DNA of 64,000 nt, taken from contig NC_047101.1 in assembly GCF_902459505.1 (NCBI RefSeq), positions 10,417,168 to 10,481,167 on the forward strand, given 5' to 3'. The notes below the pieces were generated by a model that was not told where the DNA came from, made no database searches, and saw nothing but the letters and a program-made list of their open reading frames with translations. Shown here in pieces: positions 10,220 through 30,826 of the stretch. This DNA is from Geotrypetes seraphini (Eukaryota; Chordata; Amphibia; Gymnophiona; Dermophiidae). A program made the position numbers and the translations under genes. The first letter of the stretch is position 1. The number at the start of each line of letters is the position of its first letter.

Positions 10220-11381
10220 GGGCTAGATTCTGTAAGCGCCTACCTTAATTACCCAAACCACCTTAACAGATTCAATTATGAGCTTTAACAAATTCATAAA
10301 TTAAAATAAACATTTATTCAGGTGCCTACCTGATTCTCTAAAAGGTAATTCTAATCTAATCTAATCCTTAGGTTTGTATACCGCATCATCTCCACGTTCG
10401 TAGAGCGCGGCACGGTTTACAGTAGGAGAAATAGGAAGTAACTACAACAGAGGGTTAGAGGTAGAAGTGTGAAGAAAATTTAGAGGACTTGGGATGTCAA
10501 GATATAGGAGTTTCCTTGATTCCTAAGTTGGAGGGAGACTTACATTTTTGAGAAAAGCCATTCACTGTTAAATTTTTATAGCTTTTATATAAACTTATTT
10601 ATTAAATCTTTTTATAAAATTGAATAACTTATCTTTAGATCCTTATCGGTTCCCCTTCCAGATGCGTTTCGTATATCTTTCTCAAGGTCGGGGGAACAAA
10701 GGATAAGGGTAAACAAGTTTATAAATAAGCTATAAAAGTATAAAAATTTACCAGCGAATGGAATAATGAAGAGTACCACTACTACCACTAATTCTGTTTG
10801 AAAAGGTGGAATCTGAATTCCCATTCAACAAAGTATTTGTTTGTGTAGATTATTGATTGGAAGAATTATCACGATATTTGTGAGTCAGTTTAATTTGGCA
10901 GAGAGATCTCTAAAAGGTAGGCAGCTATCGCATGGTGCCTAGCAGCGCGTTAACGCCTAGGTGGGTATGTTCGAGGGTGGAGACAAGAGGCACCACTAGG
11001 TGCAATTCTGTAGAGAACGGTACACCAACAAAAGCACGGACATTGGTGCGCCAACATCTGCGCGCCACCGGTTCCACCACTTTCATCCTCCACACCCTCC
11101 CCCTCAGAACGCTAACGGTAAGACGTAAAAGCAGTGGAACCAGCAGTGCGCATTCATCCTGCGCGCAGATGGCAGCGCGCCAATGTCCGACATGCTTTTG
11201 ATGTGCCACCTTAAAGAACTTAAGGCACCTGCAACGTAGGCCAGTAAATCCCTGGCTTACATTATCGTCACATACATTTTTTGATAGGCGCCATTAGGCG
11301 CAATTCTGAAAATGGCACCTTAACGTGACCGACACATGGCCAGCGCCTGCCAATTCAAGCACCGTTTACAGAATCCGGCCC
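10220..11381. mobile_element. PIF/Harbinger-type element, middle layer of the nest
   Basis: Termini GGGCTAGATTCTGTAA and TTTACAGAATCCGGCCC are flanked by TTA on both sides (10217-10219 and 11382-11384), the usual Harbinger 3-bp duplication. The right half is GC-rich with gcgcc words like those at the start of the window. The left part is interrupted by a retroposed insertion at 10348-10906. Confidence 0.65.
10348..10906 (-). mobile_element. L2-like retroposon with rearranged 5' part, inner layer
   Basis: A perfect 13-bp target duplication tctctaaaaggta (10335-10347 and 10907-10919) brackets the insert. The low-coordinate end is a (TTAGA)n-type tail followed by ccttaggtttgtataccgca, identical in layout to the copy at 38931. 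Beyond about 10560 the sequence changes to an AT-rich palindrome (arms near 10567-10605 and 10711-10752), so the insert is a chimera or carries a 5' inversion. Confidence 0.65.
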
Positions 11382-11618
11382 TTAGTGTGCAACTTCATGG
11401 GGGAGGGGTTTACATGGGTACAGTAAGGGGAGGGTTGTCATGATCGCTTCTCGAATCACATGCACCTTATAGAATAAGATGCACATGTAGCACTTAGGCA
11501 CGCCAGTGCTACGCTAATATTTTGGTGCCAATGCTGCCTTATGCCTGAATTCTATATTAGCTTTGGCACGCCTAAGCACCATTATAGAATTATGGTGCTA
11601 ATTTATAGAATTGCCCCC

Positions 11619-12213
11619 ATATTCAGTAAACCCACCTCTTATGTCTACAGCTGTAATTCAGAGAGCTCTTTATAAGCATGGCGTGGTCTCTTGCAGTCTA
11701 ACAGGCAGTTTACCAAGCAAAAGAAATTGATTAGGGGTTAGCTATTCTGATTAGCAATTGTTAATTAATAATTATTGACATGTCCATAAAAAGCTTAGGT
11801 GCCTTGTTACGAAAGGGAGCTAAGCACTTCATGCATGAAAACAGACAACCCAATTACATTAAGGGTTTTTTGGGGGGTAGTTTGCCTGTGTTAAACATCT
11901 GGAAAAATTCAGTAATGTGGGAGTTGTCAAGGGCCATGGCATGGAAGCATTAGCCAGCTAGCATGTTACACATAGTGCTTCCTTTGTTATCACCCAGTTA
12001 CCACATCATAAGTACTTCCACATTAACTGGGAGCAGGTACCACACATTAATCTGAATGTTTAACTCATGACCTGCAATAAAAAGTGAGAATATACTAGTT
12101 TGGGGTTTGCTATATATTAAAGTTCTGCAATACAGCACTTTACACCCCAAACTTAATGTGTTTTAGTAGAAAGTCCTGTTTGTTCTTTGCCATTCTATTC
12201 ACAATGAACCAGT
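11619..12213. other. Gene-free TCF7 3' flank
   Basis: AT-rich sequence with no recognised gene or clear repeat. One + strand AATAAA (about 12075) could serve as a distal TCF7 polyadenylation signal, unproven. Confidence 0.4.
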
Positions 12214-12373
12214 CAGTGGCTCTTCCACCTGTCTTGAAGGACCACCAGCCACTCAGATTTTTAAGATGAGGCAAATGTGCATGCCTATCACCTATTATAT
12301 GCTAATCTGTCTCATGCATCTTGAAAACCAAACTGGCTAAGGGTACCCCACAGCAGAGGTTTAAGAACCACTG
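12214..12373. mobile_element. Old hAT MITE
   Basis: It begins CAGTGGCTCTTCC and ends TTAAGAACCACTG, with similar flanks (gaaccagt, aaccaagt). The interior palindrome is eroded, suggesting greater age than the neighbouring copies. Confidence 0.6.
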
Positions 12374-12490
12374 AACCAAGTTATTGGAGCAAGACCAAAA
12401 CTCAGCTTTATTGTTCCAGTCAGGCAGTATCGTGAAGGTACCATTGAGCAGAACTGGCCCTACAAATGGTGGATTCAGCATCCTCTAGCT

Positions 12491-12789
12491 CAGTGGATTG
12501 CAAACTGTGTGCCATGGCAGGATGCCGGTGAGGAGAGGTGCTGGTGCCAGCTGACTGCTTACAGAACGTGCCTCTTGTGCCAGAGGCACATTCTGTAGGC
12601 AGCCAGCACTGGCACCTGTCCTCCTCGATGGCTTCTCTGCTCTGTGCCTCTCCTATTGCAGCACCCCCACCCCCACCCCCACCCCACACTCACGCTGGCA
12701 GCTCAGGGCCCCAGATGGAGAGCCTTCTCGCATGCGTGGATGTCAGCGTTGACATCATCTGCACATTTCCAGATGCTTGCGAGACACTG
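12491..12789. mobile_element. hAT MITE, CAGTGTCTCGCAAACT family, perfect target duplication
   Basis: The left end is CAGTGGATTGCAAACTGTG and the right end TTGCGAGACACTG. A perfect 8-bp duplication ctctagct flanks it (12483-12490 and 12790-12797). The interior has a (CCCCCA)n stretch at about 12663-12690. Same family as 2368-2680, in the opposite orientation. Confidence 0.85.
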
Positions 12790-12799
12790 CTCTAGCTCA

Positions 12800-15700
12800 T
12801 ACCCACAAAAGCGCCATAAAGTTTTCTCCGGGACATTCGAGTTGGCCCTGCTGGTCTCTTGGGGGCCCCCCTCCTGAAAATAAAATGCTGCATCTCATGA
12901 GAGCTATCTCAGGCAAGAAATAAAATATCAATTTTATATATTAGTATGTAGATTTTCTAGATCCTGCCTGTTGTGAGCCCATTTTCCCTGCCCTACTTTG
13001 AAAAACTGTTCTACAATGCTGAAGAGATTACATGCGAGATCAGTGGTTCTAGTTTACTACTTACCCCTATATACTAATTTGAAGTATTATTATTACACTG
13101 TAGCAGAACAAGAAATCTTTTTTTTAAATAACTGGGAAAAACAAACCCTTTAATAGTGTACACGCACAACAGTATTTTTGTATTTTCTTTTTGTGGTTAT
13201 CTCAAAATAAACATTTTGCATAACTTTTTTTAGGCAATGAGGCAGCCACATGCTGTGCAGAAGCTTCCCCCAGCCCGATCCCTAGTTCAAGCTCTGCAAA
13301 ACTTTAGTTTCTATTTAGTTTCTCTCTGCTTTAGGCTGTTTTAGATGCCTCAATAAATATGCAGCATTTTGTTAATTTGCACTAGTCCTGTTGAGGGCTG
13401 GAACTTGAAGATCTCTTACCACTTCTAACCCTAGTAATCTTGTTCCCACAGCTGCAAACTCTTTTTTTTTTAATTGTCCTACTGCACATTGACATTTTAA
13501 AATCTCTCTACTGCATAGCAACATTCAGAAAAGTAATTTTGAGAAAATGTTAGAGAGCCAACAAAAATATTGTTTCACTGGTTAATAAAACAAATATAAA
13601 AAATTCTAGACTGGTAGCAGAAGCCACAAGAGAAACACCTTCCTTTTTTAATTAAAGGCAATTAGAAATATTGTAAGAAGTTCTATTTTCTTTGTGTTAG
13701 GACAGCTCATGATTTTATATTTTGTATAAGAAGAACATTGCTCTACAATCTGAATTGTAATGATGTTAGTTCTCAATTAAACTTTACTCCTTTTCTAAAT
13801 TCTTTGTGAAATGTTTAACTGCTTTCATTTGATCACTTATTCTTTGTGGTTTATTTTATTGGCATATTATATATTCCTGGCTTAAAAGCAAGAGCTCATG
13901 AACAATGAAGGCGTCTTACTTCTCAGCTACTAGACTAATACTATGGATAGATTAAGAATTACTTCCCAACTTAAAGAAGGATATTAATGACCTACAGTAA
14001 ACAAAGCATTTCAGTCTATTGCCTCAAGTACAAATTTAGGGATCATTATAGTAACACTGCATTAGAGCAGTGCACCAAAATATTGCCAAGTTACCTCTAG
14101 CATACCCAGGGCAAGGCGGGGTGGTGCAGATGGTCCACCCTGGGTGCAGGGAGTTGAGGGAGGAGTGAGTGCATGGAGCAGTCAGATGGCCATCAGCTCC
14201 ACTAGCTCCCTTCCCCTCTGACATCAATTTCCTGTTCTCAGGCAGGGGACCAGCCATTCCAGAGGTCACACACATGCAGACCAAAACTCCATGACCACTC
14301 CATCTTAATGCCTGGATTAGGGAGCACTCCACCCTGGCTAGCCAGATATGCCACTGGTTTGCACACAAACATTGATTTTATTCTGTTTAGAAATGGTATT
14401 GTGAGCAGGCCAGCATTTTACTGTTTGTCCCAGCACATTTCTTCCTCAGCTCCCCATATGCTGGTTTTTGAATTGGATGCTAGGAACAAAATTGCAGAAA
14501 AAAGATAAAGGAATCTGAGAGGTGGTTAGATTCTTAAGCGTACTGATGACAGTAAAATACTACCGTACCTAAATGTAAATTGAATGCTGGCAGTGAGTGC
14601 TGACTTCTTTTCAGTCAGCTGCAGCATAAAAGGGCTTCCTTCCCAGCGGTACCCGCTTAGGCCCTGAGGGGGAGGGGCTGTTGGAGGAGTGCAACAGCCT
14701 GGATTTCTCTGTACCAGAGGCACGAGTCGCCATTGTCAAAGCCATTCTTTCCATTAGTTGAAATCTTTGCAGTCCTAGCAACCAGTGTCAACAAGGCTGC
14801 CGGCTATTATAAAATTAAAAATGCCAGCGGTATTACCTCAATTGGGAATGTATCCTGGGGGATTTTTTTTCCCTAAAGCTATTCTTTAAATGAATGAAGT
14901 CTAATTAGTACTATTTAGTATTAGTTTTTCTCTTTTTTTTAACCTTACTGAAGAGGCAAGGAGAGGGGAGAGAGCTGCAACCTGAACTAGCACCAGTCAA
15001 AGAAAAAACTGACAGCTGAGGGGTGGAGTTCCAGAGGCACGGTAGCCCAAACATGCTCAGTAGAAAAAAAAACCAAAAAAAATCTACTGAATCTAGGAGA
15101 GCGTACCAGCACGCAGACTCAGTCAGATGACTTTGCCAGCAAGTATGCCTGCATTTCCCCTGTTGTCTCCGGAAAAAAAAACATATCAGGAGCCCAGGGC
15201 AGAAATAAAAAGTAGACACCAAAGCCCACCAAGCAGACAGTCATAAGGGCCCAGAGCAACTGCCCTTGTTGCCAACTCCAAACTTCCATTCCCTTCAAAA
15301 TAGAACCAAGATATAGTTTTCCTGTTAACATCATTAAAATAACCTTTTGCACACAGATTAGATCATTTGTGAGTAGACCTGGGACTCCATTGTTCTGGAT
15401 CCTGGCATATTCAGTCCTGTTGCACACTATGAGACCGGATTACTGAGGATATGGCAAACATTCAGTTGCTAAGAGCTCACAGGCCACACAACAAACAGCC
15501 TTCCACAAACCTCCTATGGAAACTCAACAGAAGAGGCACCGAAGTAGAGCCATGCTATAACTGCAAAAAAAACCAAACCAACTACAACCAACAAGTATTT
15601 GAAAAAAAGACCTTTTCTCCCCAACCAGCTTCACGTCTTATCTTTCTGCTGAAGTGGGTAGATGACAAGCAGTTGTCCAGAGAAGAAAAACATTCAAACA

Positions 15701-16007
15701 TGAAATTGCAGTGCACTTGAATAGGCTCTCTGTTCTGCTTTTCATATAATTTCCCTAGTTCTAAAAGGAAAAGAACAAGTTGGAAGTGCTACCTTTTAAT
15801 TGGACTAAATACAAAGGATATTAAGAGCTAGTTTCCCTTCATCAGTCTGGAAGTCAGTATCAAATAGGTTTGTCCTCTTACCTTGGGGCCTCTCTCTGTG
15901 CAGGCTCCACTGGATGGCATCACCCAAGTACAAGGCCTTGAGATCCTGTTTCTCCTAAGCAGATCCATGCAGAGCTAAATGAAGCTCACTTTATGGAAAT
16001 AGGCATA
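12800..16007. other. Gene-free stretch between TCF7 and SKP1
   Basis: I found no exon and no well-bounded transposon. The AT-rich part from 12.9 to 14.0 kb is low in repeats and contains AATAAA at about 13206 and 13353, so it could be distal TCF7 3' UTR. The 14.05-15.45 kb portion is unremarkable; short open frames there lack codon-level signs of coding. Confidence 0.45.
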
Positions 16008-16360
16008 CAGTACACCCCCGATATTCACGGGGGTCCGTTCCAGGAACCCCTGCGAATGTGGTTTCTAGCAGGGGAGACAGGAGAGACCAGCCGGAGAGCC
16101 GGCGAGTAAAGGAAATCACTCGCGGTATGCTCCAACCGCCTCTTCCTGCACTAAAGTCAGGCTTCACCAATCAGCAGCTGTTTGTCTGATTAGTGAGGCC
16201 CAACTTTAGTGCAGAAAGAGGCGGTCGGAGCATACCACGAGTGATTTCCTTCACTCGCCGGTGGTCCGGCTGCTCTCTCCTGCCGCCCTCGCCTGCCCGG
16301 TCATTCGCGGTCGGAAAATACCGCAATTGACCGAGACTGCGAATGACCGGGTGACCACTG
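16008..16360. mobile_element. pogo/Tigger-like MITE
   Basis: The element runs from CAGTACACCCCCGATATTC to GAATGACCGGGTGACCACTG with TA immediately outside each end. CAGT...ACTG termini and TA targets are typical of the pogo/Tigger branch. A large palindrome (arms with ccgcctcttcctgcactaaa and tttagtgcagaaagaggcgg) fills the centre. A truncated relative lies at 33081-33330. It sits just beyond the SKP1 3' end. Confidence 0.7.
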
Positions 16361-16394
16361 TATATGCAAGATCCCAAAATATCCTGAAAACCTG

Positions 16395-17129
16395 GTGTGG
16401 AAAGGGCAACAAGTTTATTGAGGATAGGTCACAAGAAAGTCTATTCTATTTGGAAAGTAGATTAAAAAAAAAAAAAAAAAAAAGATACGAGTTACGTCTT
16501 ACTTGAAAGTCCTATAAAACCTTTACAGCAAGTTTAGCATTTTCTAACAGTAAACCAGCAGCATATAGCATAGAAAAATGGAGCCTCTCAAAGTCCAAGG
16601 CTGCCCCTGGAGTAGCAAGTCACTAATAGTTCATGTCTTATAAAGGAAAATACTCTTACATCTGGTTAATTATATTTATTTCTGAAAATTCTGTATGTGG
16701 TATTTACAACACCAGGTTTCTATTGAAACATGGTCAGTTTTCATGAAACAAACAAAACAGCCCCCCCCCCCAAACAGAAATACTACGTAAAAACTGTCAA
16801 ACTTAAAAATGCTATACAAGACAGCCCAAATGAAAAACAGAAGCTTCAAGTGCTACTTTCCACACAGAAGCCACACTTAATTTAGGTTTACTAGCACAAA
16901 GTGAAATTAAAAAAAAAAAAAAAAATCACGTGATTAAAATTGTGACGACAGCCTTTGGATTAGATACTCACAAAAGACCACTACACATGCAATTGAAACA
17001 CAGTCTTGTTGCTAATACATCCAATTTGCTGCTGCATTTTGTCTAATATTAGCAAATATTAAACAGAGCAGTGCAACTAGTTATTTCAAGCAATCCTTAT
17101 GGTGCTATATCATTAACAGGCACAAGGTT
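16395..17129 (-). other. SKP1: SKP1 3' UTR with candidate polyadenylation signals
   Basis: Sequence downstream of the SKP1 stop on the minus strand is non-repetitive to about 16.4 kb. AATAAA on the minus strand occurs at 16675-16680 and at 16414-16419, either of which could end the mRNA. The low-coordinate boundary given is an estimate. A poly(A/T) run at about 16464-16483 lies inside. Confidence 0.5.
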
Positions 17130-25173
<8,044 letters not shown>

Positions 25174-28100
25174 CTAAAGGAAAGGAGAAAAAAAAAAAAA
25201 AAAAAGATACAAAAATTAATGGATCAATTCCAACACGTACTAAAATGACTTTTATACTATGGACAGAATAGGAAAGTCCAATCAAGTTAAATCTAGGAAA
25301 AAAAATACTCATCTTGCAAACCCCTAACATATTTTCAGTTCTGCAGTCCATTAGCTGAATATTTAACCACACCATTCCTTTATCTCTGGTAAATGCATTT
25401 GAAATACAACGAGCTAAAATGTCATTTAATCAATATATTCTACCTTTGGCACACATTGAGTCCCATAATAGATTCTAATAGCAAAGCAAGAAACCCCAGC
25501 CCTACATTAAGAATTGCTATTCAAAAATTCAAAGGATTTCACTTGTTTACAAAAGTTCAAATATCAAGTGTTGCAATGAATACTTATTGCAATGATTGTC
25601 CCATTAAGGAAGGGCACCTAGGTGAATAATCCAAACAGGCTCTATTTCATTAAAGCAAATAAAGCACCAGTGTGCCTTTATAAAATAAACTCTCAGAACC
25701 AGCCCCAACACCATGAAAATGCACATGCACTTTTACACTTATCCTGAAGAGAGAAAATTAAAAAAAACAAAAAACAAACTTACACCATAGAGCTACCTAT
25801 TTTATAAATTACATGCATATCTGTACATCAACTTCAAGCTATACTCTTAGGAATGCCTCCATGCAGTCTGTGTCAAAGGCACATATCCTCTTTGTATTCA
25901 ATGTTATATAAGGCTTTTCTGCATTGAAAAACCTTTATTAAATAAAAGCAACAAGTCCACAATACAGATAATGAAAAGATATCCAACAAATTGCGATCAT
26001 ATAGGGTACTCTAAATTTAAGCCTCTTAACCTATTTGACCTATGTAACTAAGATGATATACTTCGGACATGGCAGGAAAATATTAATTTTATCAAATAGT
26101 CTCTCACTGAGAAAAAAAAGGGTCAAAAATATTAATAGCCAATGCACAACGCATTTACACCCCGTTCTTACAACCAAAAGAATATCTTCTTTTTATATTG
26201 GGTTGGCTGAGCAACACGGGGGAAAATTCTACATTCCGGTAAAAAAATGTACTGCATTTTGAGTGGCAAGTGTAAAAGATTCAAAGTTGAAGGTAACCAC
26301 CATAGTATGAGAAATGGTGTTATCCTTAGATGCCTCAAAATAAGACTGGGAAGTCTAGGCCGAGTCAAGGCTGTACTGTAACTGCTTTCATTTGCATTCA
26401 TAGGCCATCTAGAAAGTATGGATATATTTCTAGGAGGGATTTTCAGGATTCCTTCCTTGAGGAAATTTCTCTACAGTTTATTTGCTGTAAGGTATCAAAC
26501 TGTCCTTATTTAACAAACTCTCATCCAAACCTCCCAACTTATCCTAGCTTCAGTTCAGGAAAATATATGCCAAATGTCTTCCCATAATGACCTGTAGGGA
26601 ACATATTAATATTTCCAAAGCACAAGCTATGCTTCTACCAGGAAAGACTACAGAAAACAGAACTTCACTAGTTGTTGAACATAGCAAGAATCTCCTCTAC
26701 AGCTCATCTCTGTCTAAGGGGCTGTAAAAGGCTGAGAACCAACTAGATTAATTTGCATTTCATTTTCTTTCAGTTCTGTTGCACAATGCTCTCAAAGCTT
26801 ACAGTGATAAGACAGGTCATATTTTAAATACCCGTAAGCTTCCAAATGACAATGATGTCACCATTCACCTCACTGGGACCATACTTACTACCCAATTGCA
26901 TCATTTAGGCAACTGTTCCCACAGCCTGGAGACATGCCCTCCTATCACTAGAGTGAGCTTGACTGTACTAATCAAGCAACTGCTTTGACACTAAAACAAA
27001 GGCGAAGGAAAATATTACCCTCGGGTAGTTGCAGGAAGCTCCACAGCATAGACTGGATTTATGTGCTCATGTTTATTTCTTGTGTTATTGCCAAAGGGCT
27101 GTTTATGAATTGCATAGAATGAAACACATTAGAACAAGAAAAATGAATACACAACAGAAGTAGTAAAATAAGTCCAAAAGCTTGGCGTTTGAGATTCAGC
27201 CTCAGTGGCCATCTTCCACTATCTCTCCTATCTGCTGCACTAGTGGCAAACATCAGCAAAGATCACTACTATAAAAAATGTTTGCTAATGACAACTCACT
27301 GAAGGATGCCTTGAAAAATGATTAACATGGTTTTATTTTCTCCAGTGTGCTATTGTCAGTATGCCATGAACTTTTACATTTGAAGAATGCAAGGGAAGGG
27401 TTACATATGCCACTATCATTACAAAGTGTGTGTTATCTCCTCCATTCTCAATGCTACCTCCATCCTACCAGTAAGAGTCAGTGAGCAACATGTCTTAGCT
27501 ACTGCTGCCTCCTCTTCTGCTAGTTTCCCTCTTTGAACTGAGATTACAGGGCCTCCTTGTACAGTTGACTTCTGAAGGATGCTAGTAGAGAAAACAGCAG
27601 CAAGTTACAAGTGAGATTTGACGAATGTGTCTTCAAGTGATAGGCTGCCAACAAAATGCTAGCATAATACAGTGTGTGATGTGATATGAAGGCTAGGAAC
27701 TACCAATCTAGACAAAGCAAACTGTTCAGCAGTACATGGATAATTACAAACCAGCCTTCTACACAGAGCTAAGAAGATAATTTAAACCTAAAGAAAAGAG
27801 AATGAGAACTATCAACACAGGATAGTGAAGTATAGAAAGATGGTTCACAACCAGCACAGAGAAACACATGAAAGGCAAATGAAGTGTTCCAGTTTAGTGC
27901 TGCAAAAATCTACATCACTGGGTGTGGTGTGCTGACAGAAACAGTAAACAGAAAGGCACATTAAGGTAGCATCCCATCCACTGGAAACAATATAAGCCAG
28001 AAAAACCACTCGGATCATGCAACTGACAAGAACCGAAGAGAATGCCACTGCAATCATGTGTGACCTCTCTATTGCCACAGATAAAGTTGATGAAAAAACT

Positions 28101-28840
28101 GGACAAATACGAGAACATTACCAACAGAGGTATCAATATTCTGAACTACATGTTGAGAAAGATGATCCTCAAATATAAGACTGTAATCTGCTTCGAGATT
28201 TAAGTTTGAATATAAATGGTCCAATTATCTATAAATGCAATCAAAGACCAAGAAAACGTGATGAAAAGAAACTGCCCCAATGTACACTGGCTTGATTAAA
28301 ACCAATTTGTAAGCACACTCTGCTATGCTGATTTGCAAATTTCACCTTATGAACAAGGTGGCTCTTCAGAGATAATAAAAAAGTGTTATAATCTCAATAC
28401 TATTGCTCATGATCTGAAACACAGGAGTGGGTTTTCATTCCCGTCACTGTATGTGAAATATCAGCACGGGGGAAAACTCATGGGGTCTTTTCAGAACACT
28501 CCTGTCCATGCATCAAAAAGGCATTGTCATAAACCTGTTGGATACCACAAACACATACTAAAATAGTTTAACTAGAGCACAATCCAAGTTAAATAGTGAT
28601 GTGGTGGGGCGCTCGAAACAGGGCGGACAGGAGAACAAACAGATTTGTGATCTTACAGCCTTCATTTTCAACAGTAGCAAATTAAGGGGGGGGAATCATC
28701 ACAGGCATCATCTTAGCAGGGGTGGTGAAAACTGCAGACAACACACTGTTGCTTTCTGCCCCATTCCCCTAGAACAGAAAGATAGCCATCATAAGTATGT
28801 TAGAATGATAACCACCAGAAGCAGAGTGCGCGCACTCTGA
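25174..28840. other. SKP1: SKP1 intron 1, distal part: no gene recognised
   Basis: AT-rich, comparatively repeat-poor intronic sequence. Short open frames in this interval show no family motif and no splice logic. No RNA gene was recognised. Confidence 0.5.
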
Positions 28841-28889
28841 ACTCGCCTGCTTTGGATTTAGCAGCGTCTCTTTTCACAGTTCAGGTTTT

Positions 28890-29110
28890 CCATGTATTTA
28901 TTGCCATAGGACACTTAGGGACCCCTGAGGAAGACATTCTGTCAAAACGCTGACTGTGTTGAGTCCTGTGCAATCAGCGGACTAGGTCCTATAGGTTTTT
29001 ATGCTGATTATTTCACCTGTCTGTGGAATGTTTTGACGTGCATTTGGAACTTTGCATCTTTATTAAAGTCCATTTCAGGATCATTGTTGCTCCAGAGTTG
29101 TTGTTTTGTT
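28890..29110 (+). repeat. Possible Penelope-like or related retroelement tail
   Basis: The phrase cccctgaggaagacattctg then tcaaaacgctgactgtgttg resembles the 'ctgaagaa...gaaacg' block at the 3' end of some Penelope-like elements. Boundaries and class are uncertain. Confidence 0.25.
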
Positions 29111-29208
29111 TTGTTTTTTTCTCTTGGATTTTCTTCTCTGTGGATTTTTGGGGTCAATTTCCTTTGGCTCGCCTGCCAAGTGCCATCTTCCCCTGCTGTA
29201 CGCTGCTT

Positions 29209-29523
29209 TTGCTACTAGAAGTACACACAGCACCTTATATCACTTTCTCAGTCCCTAGTGAGCTCACAATTTAATTCAGGGGTCTCCAAAGTCCCTCCTC
29301 GAGGGCCGCAATCCAGTCAGGTTTTCCGGATTTCCCCAATTAATATGCATTGAAAGCAGTACATGCACACAGATCTCATGCATATTCATTGGGGAAATCC
29401 CGAAAACCGGACTGGCTTGCAGCCCTCGAGGAGGGACTTTGGAGACCCCCGACTTAAATTGTGAGCTCACTAGGGACTGAGAAAGCGATATAAGGTGCTG
29501 TGTGTACTTCTAGTAGCATAGTA
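29209..29523. repeat. Foldback repeat with 64-bp near-perfect arms around a MITE
   Basis: The left arm (29209-29274, gctactagaagtacacacag ... ctcacaatttaa) and right arm (29454-29523) are reverse complements with about one mismatch. A hAT MITE occupies the exact centre. The arms contain the gtccctagtgagctcacaat word seen, more diverged, in other repeats of the window. Confidence 0.8.
29277..29451. mobile_element. Palindromic hAT MITE at the centre of a foldback
   Basis: It begins CAGGGGTCTCCAAAGTCCC and ends GGGACTTTGGAGACCCCCG. Flanks atttaatt and acttaaat match 6 of 8. Same family as 8788-8960. Confidence 0.75.
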
Positions 29524-29899
29524 GCAAAAAGGTGGGACTTTTGGAGACCCCCTGATCTAAGTTCTGTACCTGGGGTTATGAAAGGTGCCCAAGGTCACAA
29601 GGAGCTGCAATGTTTGTCAGGATCAAAAGCTGCTGCACCACCCTGCTCCATCCCCTCGACTACTAGATTTCCAAGCGGCAACCTCTCAAAAGCACTGAAG
29701 ACAATCTTTCATCCATGGACGTCGCATAGGCCGCATCCTCTGCTTAGCCCCTCAAGTTTATGCCAAGTCACAGCGTCCCCAGCCTCTCAACTGCGGCAGA
29801 TTTTTTTTTTTATTTTTTTTTTTTGGGGGGGGGTGTTCCAGGCCCCGAGAGGTCACTTCCTCTGACCCAGGCGACGAGGCCTTTTTTTGTTTACTAAGT

Positions 29900-30430
29900 A
29901 GAGTCAAGTCCTGCCCCCGCCCCCGCCCCCCCGAAAGCGCTGCGTCGCGAGCCCGCGCGCGAGACTTAACTCCTCAGCACGCGCACTCGACGGCAACGCC
30001 AAGGCCCCGGCCCCGCCTATCTGCAACCAGCGACGCCCGAGAGCGGGAAGCAGCGGCGGGGTTCTTTCTAGAAACATCCCCCCCCCCCCCCCAACGTTCA
30101 CCTTGCAGGCCTAGCGGAACCGCCGCGGCCTAACCCCGTTCCTCATCCACACACACCCCCCCGGTTCGGCAGAGTCGTAGGAAAAAAACTCACTTTGGCC
30201 GGAGTCAAAAACGAAGAAGAAAATCCACGAGCTCCCGGCGAGACAACGGCCCCCTGACTCTTCCACCGCCCCGCCCACCGCCTTGCGTGCTTATAGCACA
30301 GCGCCGCCCCCTGCGTGACGTCACCGATCGCCGTCTTCCACTCGGATCGGCCGCCGCTCGGCGCACGCGCGGGAGGGTGAAAGGTCGCTGTGCGTGTCGG
30401 GCCTCGGCAGCGGACGAGCCTTACGTAAGG
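29900..30430 (-). promoter_or_regulatory. SKP1: SKP1 CpG-rich promoter and untranslated exon 1
   Basis: CpG density rises sharply here. On the minus strand, TTCTTCTTCGTTTTTGACTC followed by CGGCCAAA and a GTGAGT donor (30188-30193) is a good candidate for the end of untranslated exon 1 at 30194. No TATA box is obvious, in keeping with a housekeeping gene. The transcription start is probably between about 30230 and 30310, by inference. Confidence 0.6.
30316..30323. promoter_or_regulatory. SKP1: CRE (TGACGTCA) in SKP1 promoter
   Basis: A perfect palindromic CREB/ATF site within gcgtgacgtcacc, about 120 bp upstream of the candidate exon 1 donor. The motif is seen directly; its use is inference. 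Confidence 0.6.
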
Positions 30431-30826
30431 GACGTATCGGTTTGTCATTTTCCTCAGCTGCTTCTCCAGGAAGGTTTTTAATCGCGCATAAAGTGTCCCC
30501 TCACATTTCCTCTTGTACAGTGCAATATATACAGTACATAACTGACCCATTTCAATTTAGTTTTCCCATAGAAAGGCGCTATATCATATCCTATTATACC
30601 CTTCCTAAACTAAAACTAAAATAAGTTTACTTTTGTTGTCTGGTGCTCTTAGTTTTCTAACCAACTTGTTCTGCTTCTCTGCCTATTCACTCTTTTATTT
30701 CCTCCTCTTCCTGCCCTATATCCATCTTTCACAATCAACTTTTCTTCCTCGTTTCCATCTCTTCCCTGCCATTCATGGGCACCATCATCTCCATTCCCTT
30801 CCCTCCCCACCAGTCCGTGCTTACAA

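Larger units (their letters stand above)
10070..11618. mobile_element. Outer palindromic MITE of a three-deep nest
   Basis: The left end is GGGTAATTCTATAAGG and the right end is TATAGAATTGCCCCC, complementary over most of their length. The inner flanks (10090-10215 and 11395-11600) pair loosely, with repeated gcacttaggca- and ggtgcc-type words. A second element is inserted at 10220-11381. The family is unassigned; the termini resemble Harbinger-like MITEs. Confidence 0.5.
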
